Shown here: in pieces, positions 1 through 5,499 of the stretch
Layout: each line of letters starts with the position of its first letter
How positions within the stretch are numbered: position 1 is the first letter of the stretch
From: Candidatus Hydrogenedentota bacterium
Lineage (GTDB): Bacteria > Hydrogenedentota > Hydrogenedentia > Hydrogenedentales > CAITNO01
Direction: 5' to 3'
Length of the DNA: 5,499 nucleotides
Assembly: GCA_029554925.1 (NCBI GenBank)
Contig: JAKPUV010000834.1
Location: 1-5,499 of the forward strand
Made by a program: the position numbers and the translations under genes
The notes under the pieces: generated by a model
Told to the model about the DNA's origin: nothing
The model's input: only the letters and a program-made list of their open reading frames with translations
The model's database searches: none

Positions 1-1120
1 CCCCGCGCTCCAGGCGCTCGCGGAGCAGGGGGATGATCACCGTGCGCGGGAGGATGTGCTGCTGCTGGAAGCGCACGTCGTTGGACGCGGTGTTCGCCGC
101 CGTGCCCACGATGAAGTTGACGCGGTCGGCGTTCTCCATGAGGGCGCACAGCTCCGAGACGCCCGAGGGGCTGATCCGCCGCTCCGGGGAAACGTCCAGG
201 ATGTTGTGCGCCTGGTTCATGGTCACCGCGCCCTCCGTCACCAGGTCCACGCCGTCCAGCGCCCACGCGGGCGGGTCCACCGCGCCGGGCGCGCGCGGCA
301 GCAGCCGGGGCTCGCGCCCCGTCACCCGCGCCACAATGGACGCCGTGGTGCCGCCGCTCACGACCCGGTGCCCCGCCATCCCCAGGAAGCGCTCCACCAC
401 CTCGCGGTCCCGGGCGGTGTCCGCCGGGGGGCCCGTCAGGATGTTCAGCACAATGCCCCGGCGCACGCGGCACAGCACCGCGGTGGCGTCGTCGCGGGGC
501 CCCGCGCCGCAGAGTTCATCGGCGCGGGCGCACACCGCCGCGGACAACTCTGCGGGGGGCACGCCCCGGATCACCGCGTCGGACAGAAAACGGCACAGCC
601 CGGCCACGCCCCAGCCGCCATGCAGTCCCGCGCCGCGCCCCGCCTCGGTGACCCCGTCGGACACCAGCACCAGCGCCTCCCCCGGTCCGAGGCGGCAGTC
701 GGCCTCCCCCGCCGCGCCCTCCAGGCCGTCAAGCCGCCGGACCGGCAGGCTTTCGGCGCCCACGGGGGACAGCCGCAGTGGCGGAGGGGTGTCATAGGTG
801 AGCACGGTGGCGCGGCCGGCGGGCGAGAGGCGCGCCACGGAGAAGGCGGCATAGGGGAGCCCGGGCCGGCGGGCGGCGTCCATGGCCGCCGCCGCCGAGC
901 GGAAAGCGTCGCGGAGCGACCATCCGGCCAACAGGTGGCCCTTCAGGAGGGATGCGCAGAAGTTCGCCGAGATGTTCGCCCGCGGCCCCGAGCCCATGCC
1001 GTCGGCGCAGACCACCCAGGCGGCCTCCGGGGCGCGGAACGACTCCACCACGTCGCCGCAGACCCCGCCGGGGGTCTTCGGGGTCTGGTGGGGAAAGATG
1101 TCCGCGTGCAGGTAGGGCAT
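1..1120 (-). CDS. SpoIIE/PP2C-family protein phosphatase of a hydrogenase-sensor operon (3' end outside window)
   Basis: The reading frame is open from ATG at 1120-1118 to the left edge, giving 373 codons with no stop. Residues 1 to about 220 form a PP2C/SpoIIE phosphatase domain. The metal-binding acidic motifs are all present: CGD (Asp23), ADGMGSG (Asp40), SDGVTE (Asp155) and PRDDATAV (Asp210/Asp211). The family removes phosphate from Ser/Thr of partner proteins using Mn/Mg and is cytosolic; I see no signal peptide or membrane segment. Residues from about 222 onward form a second region with GGTTASIV (256-263), DLVTEGAVT (292-300) and NFIVGTAAN (335-343), which I recall from the phosphatases encoded beside HydS-type hydrogenases. 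The start lies 1 nt after the stop of the upstream H-cluster gene. Only a weak GAAGG (1136-1132, 11-nt spacer) precedes it, so translational coupling is likely. It probably acts on the output of that sensor; the substrate is unknown. The C-terminal end is missing from the window. Confidence 0.9.
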   Translation of the reverse strand, partial: MPYLHADIFPHQTPKTPGGVCGDVVESFRAPEAAWVVCADGMGSGPRANISANFCASLLKGHLLAGWSLRDAFRSAAAAMDAARRPGLPYAAFSVARLSPAGRATVLTYDTPPPLRLSPVGAESLPVRRLDGLEGAAGEADCRLGPGEALVLVSDGVTEAGRGAGLHGGWGVAGLCRFLSDAVIRGVPPAELSAAVCARADELCGAGPRDDATAVLCRVRRGIVLNILTGPPADTARDREVVERFLGMAGHRVVSGGTTASIVARVTGREPRLLPRAPGAVDPPAWALDGVDLVTEGAVTMNQAHNILDVSPERRISPSGVSELCALMENADRVNFIVGTAANTASNDVRFQQQHILPRTVIIPLLRERLERG

Positions 1121-1121
1121 G

Positions 1122-2879
1122 TCACGCGCCGCCTTCGGGATCCCGCCGCGCCCCGGCGAGGGTCATCAGGTGGCGCACCAGCTCCTCGCTCTGGGCGGTG
1201 CTCGCGCCGAGGAAGCGCGCCAGCTCCTGGGCCATGCCGAGCTGGTGGTCGAGCAGTTCCTTCGCCTTGCGGGCGGTTTCGGCGCGCAGCCGCTCCAGCG
1301 ACTCCTCGGAGGCGGCGGTGCGGGTGATGTCCACGAAGATGCCGACGATCTGCCGGTCCTCCGTGAGGGGGTAAACCAGCTCGTGGCACACCTTGTGGTA
1401 GTTCTCGTGGCGGACCGTCTGCTCCACGGGCTCGCCGGAGGCCAGCACCCGCTCGAAGGGCTCGGCGTCCATGAGGCAGGACACATGGCGCCCCAGCACG
1501 CCGTCGCCGCACTGGAACAGCCGCCGGAAGGCCGGGTTCACGCCCAGCACCTTCAGTTCACTGTCCACGATCAGCACCCCGTTCGGGGTCGTCTCGATGA
1601 TGCGGTCGCCCCGCTGCTCCGCCAGCCGCCGCATGTGGGGGATGCACATCTCCGGCGCGGCCATGCCCGACAGCACCGCCTCGGCATGCTCGCGGCAGGA
1701 GCCGTAGCCGCAGGCCCCGCAGTTGAGCCGGTCCTCCTCCGCCTCCTTGCCCAGCGCCCGGAGCACCCCCTCCACATCGGCCTCCGGGAACACCTCGCGC
1801 GGTCCGGGAACGGCCGCGTGGGCGGCCGCGCCGCGCGCGCGGACGGCGGCGGGCACCGGGGCCGCGGGGTCTGCCGCCGCGCCGGGATGGCCGCCCGCAT
1901 AGTCCAGCACCGCCGTGCGGCGGGCGAAGGGGTTGTCCGGCGCGGGCATGCCCGGGCCGTTCACGCAGCCCTGCGCGCAGAAGAGGGGCTCCAGCACCAC
2001 CGGCCGGTCCGTGCGGCGCAGGGCGTCGAGCGCCGCCTCCAGGTCCGCCGCCCCGCTCACGGCAATGACCTGCGTGTCCAGCAGGTCGGTGGCCAGCCCC
2101 GCCGTGCGGGCGAGTCCGCCGGGCACGGGGAAAAAGCGCGACTCGCCCGGGGGCGTCTCATCGAAGGCTCCGGGGGGGCAGTCCGCCAGGGCGATGTCCC
2201 GCTGGGCGAGCCAGTCGCACATCTCGCCAAAGGTCAGCACGCAGTCCACGTCGCCCGCGAGTTCCGGGCGCTCCGCCTCCGCCTTCTTGGTCACGCAGGG
2301 GCCGAAGAAGAAGACCTTGGTGTCCGGGCCATGGCGCTCCTTGAGCAGTCGGGCGTGGGCGATCATGGGCGACGCCACCGGTGCCAGCCGCGACGCCAGG
2401 TCCGGCGCGTACTGCTCGATGTGGGCGACCACGGCGGGGCAGGCCGTGCAGATCGTCTGCCGCCCCGGATGGGCCCGCACATGGGCCCCCGTGAGCGCCG
2501 CCGACTCAAAGGCCCCCACCGCCGTCTCGCCGACATGGTCGAAGCCCAACCGGCGCAGCGCGGCCGGCAGGCGGTCGCGGTCCTCCGGACCAAACAGCGC
2601 CGCGAAGGACGGCGCCACGCTGGCCGCCTTCGCCCCCGGCCCCGCCATCAGGCGCTCGGCGCGGTCGAGGTCGCGCCGGTACTGTTTCGCGTGCTGGGGG
2701 CACTCGCGGATGCAGGTGCCGCAGGCGATGCAGCGGTCCGCGTCCACATAGGCCTGCCCGTCCACCACGCGGATCGCCTTCACGGGGCAGGCCCGCAGGC
2801 AGCGGTAGCAGTCGCGGCAGCGGGCCGTGTGGGTGAAGACCACCTGGCCGGGCCGCCGTTGCCATTTTTTGGGGGGCAT
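1122..2879 (-). CDS. hydS: HydS-type putative sensory [FeFe]-hydrogenase homologue with PAS domain
   Basis: This 585-residue cytosolic iron-sulfur protein probably senses H2 or redox state rather than turning H2 over in bulk. Domains in order: two ferredoxin-type [4Fe-4S] sites (Cys21/24/27/31 and Cys50/53/56/60, each followed by Pro); an H-cluster domain with L1 ICTACPAV (Cys147), L2 GPCVTKK (Cys195) and L3 FCAQGCVNGPG (Cys301, Cys305); an Ala/Pro-rich linker (about 330-362); a four-Cys cluster (Cys387/390/395/412); a PAS domain (about 422-520); and a charged helical segment (about 521-575) that could form a coiled coil. All four H-cluster Cys ligands are present. The usual proton-relay Cys of TSCCP is Ala146, and the Met of MPC is Gly193. 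Both changes are known in HydS/group C proteins such as that of Thermotoga maritima. ATG 2879 has GGGAAAGG 8 nt upstream and its own consensus promoter. The symbol follows group usage; function is inferred from architecture. Confidence 0.92.
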   Translation of the reverse strand: MPPKKWQRRPGQVVFTHTARCRDCYRCLRACPVKAIRVVDGQAYVDADRCIACGTCIRECPQHAKQYRRDLDRAERLMAGPGAKAASVAPSFAALFGPEDRDRLPAALRRLGFDHVGETAVGAFESAALTGAHVRAHPGRQTICTACPAVVAHIEQYAPDLASRLAPVASPMIAHARLLKERHGPDTKVFFFGPCVTKKAEAERPELAGDVDCVLTFGEMCDWLAQRDIALADCPPGAFDETPPGESRFFPVPGGLARTAGLATDLLDTQVIAVSGAADLEAALDALRRTDRPVVLEPLFCAQGCVNGPGMPAPDNPFARRTAVLDYAGGHPGAAADPAAPVPAAVRARGAAAHAAVPGPREVFPEADVEGVLRALGKEAEEDRLNCGACGYGSCREHAEAVLSGMAAPEMCIPHMRRLAEQRGDRIIETTPNGVLIVDSELKVLGVNPAFRRLFQCGDGVLGRHVSCLMDAEPFERVLASGEPVEQTVRHENYHKVCHELVYPLTEDRQIVGIFVDITRTAASEESLERLRAETARKAKELLDHQLGMAQELARFLGASTAQSEELVRHLMTLAGARRDPEGGA

Positions 2880-2887
2880 GGGGGGCG

Positions 2888-2895
2888 CCTTTCCC
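2888..2895 (-). promoter_or_regulatory. Ribosome binding site of the HydS-type gene
   Basis: The minus strand reads GGGAAAGG, a fair Shine-Dalgarno match, 8 nt before ATG 2879. Its first three G residues are shared with the self-complementary CCCGCGCGCGGG (2893-2904), so a small hairpin there could partly cover the site. Confidence 0.65.
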
Positions 2896-2904
2896 GCGCG
2901 CGGG
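2893..2904. repeat. 12-bp perfect GC palindrome in the leader
   Basis: CCCGCGCGCGGG is identical on both strands. In the leader mRNA it could fold as a 4-bp stem with a CGCG loop, immediately upstream of and touching the ribosome binding site. In GC-rich DNA such palindromes also arise by chance, so a regulatory role is speculative. Confidence 0.4.
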
Positions 2905-2942
2905 GCGCGCTATAAAGAAATTTTTCTCTATTATAGCGCCCC
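2902..2942. repeat. Imperfect inverted repeat overlapping the -10 box (possible operator)
   Basis: The arms GCGCTATAA (2907-2915) and TTATAGCGC (2931-2939) are exact reverse complements around a 15-nt AT-rich centre. Allowing a 2-nt bulge in the left arm extends the match outward to GGGG (2902-2905) and CCCC (2939-2942). The centre is itself partly symmetric (AGAAA at 2916-2920, TTTCT at 2923-2927). The right arm contains most of the -10 hexamer and the repeat spans the predicted transcription start. A dimeric repressor binding here would therefore block the promoter. In read-through RNA from the upstream operon it could fold as a long hairpin. Confidence 0.6.
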
Positions 2943-2959
2943 CGCGCCCGGACTGTCAA
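2930..2959 (-). promoter_or_regulatory. Consensus sigma-70-type promoter for the HydS-phosphatase operon
   Basis: On the minus strand TTGACA (2959-2954) and TATAAT (2935-2930) both match the sigma-70 consensus exactly, separated by 18 nt. Transcription would start near 2924-2922, in an A-run, leaving a leader of about 43 nt before ATG 2879. The element lies in an 89-nt gap in otherwise gap-free DNA, and the AT-rich block stands out sharply from its surroundings. It separates the H-cluster/phosphatase operon from the VIT-VWA operon. Confidence 0.85.
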
Positions 2960-2968
2960 CCCGCCCGG

Positions 2969-5302
2969 TCAGGGCGCATCCCCGGGACCGCACGCCGCCT
3001 CGCGGAAGAAGCGCGCCAGCGCCGCGCGCAGCGCGTCCTCGTCCGGGGGTGTCGCGGCGGCCAGCGCGGCCAGAGCGGCCGTGTCCACAGTGCGGTAGAC
3101 GCTGTCGAAAGCGCGCCGCTCCACATCGGCGAGAAGGCGCCGGACAGCCTCGGCAGGCACGCCGACGGGCCAGAGATCCTCGTGCCGCCGGAGAAAGGCG
3201 GTGATGCGCCTCAGCGGCGTGAAATGGCGGTTGAGGATCCCGCCGTCCTGAAGGGCGGCGAAGCGGACAATCAGCGTTGCCAGCCGGACGAGCACCAGGC
3301 GGGCGGTGCGGGCGGAAAATCTCCCCCCCGGCAGGGGGAACGCCGCCGAGTCCTCGCACAGACAGAAGTCGGCGGAGACATGCCGCATGCGCACGCCAGG
3401 AGCAGCAGACAGGCAGGCGCGGATCGCGCCCGGCATCATCGGCGTCGCGCACACGGAGAGGTCCGACGGGTCGCCGAAGTAGGCGTTAAAGGCGGCGTCG
3501 CCGGGCATTCCGGTGGCCACAACGCGGGTTTCAGGCACCTCGCCGGGCCGGTCGCCCGCGCGCCGCACCACGGACACGAGGGACAGGGCGCGGCTGGCGA
3601 GGCCATACTCGCTTCCGAGGGCCTCCAGCCGCCGGGTGAGGCGCTGGGCCTTGCGGGAGCCCTCCGGCGCGTCCCCGAAGAGCGCGTCCGTGTCCGTCAC
3701 AAGCCGCGCGCCCTGCACCAGCTTGAGGGCCTCGCCCAGGGGGGACTCCCCCACCCTGACGGGGATGTCGAGGCCGCCGCCGTCCCAGGTTACGGACAGC
3801 GTTCCGTCCCCCAGCCCGTCGCACGCGCCGAACAGCACCCACGGCTGGCCCTCGCGGACCGCGTCGGCGGGTTCGGGAAGCCATTCGGCCTGCTTCAGCC
3901 CCTTCGCCGCGCACCGGACGTTGGCCGCGAGCACCGCGCCGACGCCCCGGAACAGGGCCAGCACCCCCGCCGCCACATCCTCGCGGGGACCGAGGAAGCG
4001 CCCCACCCCGCCGCTCTCGCGGGCCAGCAGCGCCAGCATGCGGTCCTGGCTGGCGCTGCCGATGCCGAGACAGTGGACCCGCGCGCCGCACGCGCGGACC
4101 CGCGCCAGCAGGTCGTCGCCGCCGAAGACCTCGCCGTCCGTGACGAGCAGCAGGTCGCCGTCTTTTCCGATCATCTTCGCGGCGGCCCCCACGCCCGCGG
4201 CCAGCTCGGTCCCCCCCGCCGCCTCCACAGCCCCCACAAAGGCCCGCGCCGCCGACAGGTTTTCCGGCGTGGCCGGCAGCAGCTCCGGACGGAACGGCCT
4301 CACCCGGCTCTCGAACAGCACAATGCCGAACCGGTCTTCCGGACGCAGGGCCTCAAGGCACGCGCAGACCGCCGCCTTGGCCTGCTCCAGCCGGACGCCG
4401 TCCATGGACCCCGAGTGGTCCAGCAGAAACACCACCCGTTTCGCCGGGCGTTCGGGACGGCCAAAGCACCCCGACGGAACGACCGCGGCAAAGCGGCCCC
4501 GCCCCGCACCATCCACCCCCGCGAAGACCGACGGCCGCCCGGCGGCCGACCCCCGTGTCTCCAGCACCACGTCGCGGTTGGGCAGGTCGCCCGCCGTCGC
4601 CAGGCGCACCCGCAGCCCGCCGTCCGCGCCCGCCCCCACCGACACAGGATGCGACGGGCACACCAGCTCAGCCCCCTGGGGTGCGGCGACATTCAGGTCG
4701 AAGGACACGCCGTGCAGGCCCTCGGCGTCCGCCTTCCAACGGGGCAACACCACGTCGCCGAACAGCTCCTCCGGAAGGGAGATTTCGCCCGCGCCGTCAT
4801 CGGCCACGCCGCAGGCCGCCCGGGCATGGTAGCCCGGCGCCAGGGTGAAGGGAAAGCGGAACCGGAACCCATCGTCGTGGAACTCCACCCCCGCAGCGAT
4901 CTCCAGGAAAACCGTCACCGTCTCGCCCGGACGGATGTTCCCCACGTTCAGGTTGGTCACGCCGTCCTGATAGGTCTGCGCGAGGGCGGACAGGCTGCCG
5001 CGCTCGATCCCGCGCTCGTAGGTCTCCCGCGCCTTCGCCGTCGGCCGCAGCTCCGACTCCGCCTCGAACCTGTCCCCCGTGATGCGGAACCGCCGCAGCG
5101 CCGCGTCGCGCGGCAGCGCGAAGGCGTAAATCATCTCCAGCGGCTTCTTCTCCTCCGACCGGAACACATGGCGCACCACCAGCCGCGCCCCCACCGGCAG
5201 CACCGTCCCCGTCAGCAGCAGGTCCTGCATGCCCAGTTTCACCGGGCCGCCCTTCCCGTACACCCCGAACCCGCTGATTTCACCCCCGTCATGCCTGGTC
5301 AT
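2969..5302 (-). CDS. VIT and von Willebrand factor A (VWA) domain protein
   Basis: This 777-residue protein has a VIT domain (about 10-145), with the typical VGNIRPGE at 120-127. A VWA domain follows (about 288-457) with a complete metal-ion-dependent adhesion site: DHSGS (Asp295, Ser297, Ser299), Thr365 in GGTEL and Asp389 in TDGEVF. Next comes a segment like the post-VWA region of inter-alpha-trypsin-inhibitor and VWA5-type proteins, with YGLASRALSLVSV at 566-578. The last 180 or so residues are helical, contain ALQDGG (683-688) and match nothing I can name firmly. VWA domains bind protein ligands through a metal; the partner is unknown. I see no signal peptide or membrane helix, so it is probably cytosolic. 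ATG 5302 is chosen because AGGAGGG (5317-5311) lies 8 nt upstream; a TTG at 5326 would add eight residues but has no such site. It overlaps the preceding gene by 14 nt, implying one operon. Confidence 0.93.
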   Translation of the reverse strand: MTRHDGGEISGFGVYGKGGPVKLGMQDLLLTGTVLPVGARLVVRHVFRSEEKKPLEMIYAFALPRDAALRRFRITGDRFEAESELRPTAKARETYERGIERGSLSALAQTYQDGVTNLNVGNIRPGETVTVFLEIAAGVEFHDDGFRFRFPFTLAPGYHARAACGVADDGAGEISLPEELFGDVVLPRWKADAEGLHGVSFDLNVAAPQGAELVCPSHPVSVGAGADGGLRVRLATAGDLPNRDVVLETRGSAAGRPSVFAGVDGAGRGRFAAVVPSGCFGRPERPAKRVVFLLDHSGSMDGVRLEQAKAAVCACLEALRPEDRFGIVLFESRVRPFRPELLPATPENLSAARAFVGAVEAAGGTELAAGVGAAAKMIGKDGDLLLVTDGEVFGGDDLLARVRACGARVHCLGIGSASQDRMLALLARESGGVGRFLGPREDVAAGVLALFRGVGAVLAANVRCAAKGLKQAEWLPEPADAVREGQPWVLFGACDGLGDGTLSVTWDGGGLDIPVRVGESPLGEALKLVQGARLVTDTDALFGDAPEGSRKAQRLTRRLEALGSEYGLASRALSLVSVVRRAGDRPGEVPETRVVATGMPGDAAFNAYFGDPSDLSVCATPMMPGAIRACLSAAPGVRMRHVSADFCLCEDSAAFPLPGGRFSARTARLVLVRLATLIVRFAALQDGGILNRHFTPLRRITAFLRRHEDLWPVGVPAEAVRRLLADVERRAFDSVYRTVDTAALAALAAATPPDEDALRAALARFFREAACGPGDAP

Positions 5303-5499
5303 CTTCTGAACCCTCCTGTGCGCCAACGTTCACGAGCCGGCTGAACTCCTCTATCGCACGCCGCAGCGCGCGCAGACGCCGCGGACCAAAGCCCTCCTTC
5401 ACCGACACCCGCACCCCCGGCGCGATGTCCAGTTCCCGCCACACCGCCCCCTCCGGGGCCTCCGCCGCCGGGGATGGATCCGCCCCCGCGCCCTCCAGC
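5289..5499 (-). CDS. C-terminal fragment of an upstream gene, possibly a MerR-type regulator
   Basis: A reading frame enters from the right edge and stops at TGA 5291-5289, encoding the last 69 residues of a larger protein. An acidic, Pro/Ala-rich linker is followed by WRELDIAPGVRVSVKEG and a basic then amphipathic helix (about residues 39-55: RRLRALRRAIEEF), ending in a short acidic tail. The frame is supported by sensible composition, by absence of stops, and by a 14-nt overlap with the VIT-VWA gene, whose Shine-Dalgarno lies inside it. The W...I.PGV pattern near the end resembles the C-terminal tail of some MerR-family regulators encoded beside other genes. This is a recollection of a motif, not a firm assignment, because the DNA-binding part is outside the window. 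If right, it could regulate the VIT-VWA operon. Confidence 0.6.
   Translation of the reverse strand, partial: LEGAGADPSPAAEAPEGAVWRELDIAPGVRVSVKEGFGPRRLRALRRAIEEFSRLVNVGAQEGSEDDQA
5311..5317 (-). promoter_or_regulatory. Strong ribosome binding site that fixes the VIT-VWA start
   Basis: The minus strand reads AGGAGGG, close to the full anti-16S complement, with an 8-nt spacer to ATG 5302. It sits within the 3' end of the preceding gene and decides between ATG 5302 and the longer TTG start at 5326, which it would lie inside. Confidence 0.88.

Noticed and set aside
56..1327. Long plus-strand open frame opposite the phosphatase
   Set aside because: Its translation is Arg/Gly/His/Pro-rich with no recognisable motif, and it lies antisense to a well-supported PP2C gene. 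High GC removes stop codons from opposite frames.
1122..2879. Ordinary catalytic H2-evolving [FeFe]-hydrogenase
   Set aside because: Ala replaces the proton-relay Cys, Gly replaces the L2 Met, and a PAS domain follows; these are marks of the sensory lineage.
1119..2915. 598-residue plus-strand frame opposite the HydS-type gene
   Set aside because: It mirrors the codon pattern of the minus-strand gene, has low-complexity His/Arg/Gly composition and no domain; it is a shadow.
2902..2942. Intrinsic terminator of the VIT-VWA operon
   Set aside because: The inverted repeat is not followed by a U-run on the minus strand; GCGCGCCCCG follows instead. It overlaps a consensus promoter, so operator is the better reading, although read-through RNA could still form a hairpin.
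5303..5326. TTG start eight residues upstream of the chosen VIT-VWA start
   Set aside because: The strong AGGAGGG site would lie inside the coding region and is correctly spaced for ATG 5302; no Shine-Dalgarno suits TTG 5326.
3182..5344. 720-residue plus-strand frame opposite the VIT-VWA gene
   Set aside because: Same reason: Arg/Gln/His-rich translation with no domain, exactly antisense to a gene with a complete VWA metal site.
1..5499. CRISPR array, tRNA/rRNA genes, insertion sequence or transposase
   Set aside because: I saw no regularly spaced repeats, no cloverleaf-like or rRNA-like stretch and no transposase motifs; nearly all bases are in coding frames.

Overview
The window is very GC-rich (roughly 70% by eye) and densely coding, with every supported gene on the minus strand. 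The genes look bacterial: Shine-Dalgarno sites, overlapping or 1-nt-spaced genes, and a consensus sigma-70-type promoter. An [FeFe]-hydrogenase-like protein points to an anaerobe or facultative fermenter. The lineage cannot be fixed from this sequence. A high-GC anaerobic member of a group such as Hydrogenedentota, Planctomycetota or Lentisphaerota would fit, but that is only a guess.

In transcription order (right to left): (1) 5499-5289 holds the last 69 residues of a gene entering from outside, possibly a MerR-type regulator. (2) 5302-2969 is a VIT + VWA domain protein of 777 residues. It overlaps gene 1 by 14 nt and starts at an ATG behind a strong AGGAGGG site. (3) 2968-2880 is an 89-nt intergenic region. 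It carries a near-perfect TTGACA-N18-TATAAT promoter reading left, an inverted repeat overlapping the -10 box, and a GC palindrome touching the ribosome binding site. (4) 2879-1122 encodes a HydS-type (group C, putatively sensory) [FeFe]-hydrogenase homologue: two ferredoxin clusters, an H-cluster domain, a further four-Cys cluster, a PAS domain and a C-terminal helical segment. (5) 1120 to the left edge is a SpoIIE/PP2C-type serine/threonine phosphatase followed by a second conserved-looking domain. It starts 1 nt after gene 4 stops, and its 3' end lies outside the window.

Genes 4 and 5 form one transcription unit and are best read as a signalling pair. The H-cluster protein would sense H2 or redox state, and the PP2C phosphatase would act on a phosphoprotein, probably to control fermentative hydrogenase genes. 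Those genes commonly lie next to such pairs and may lie just beyond the left edge. Genes 1 and 2 form a separate operon with no obvious functional tie to the pair.
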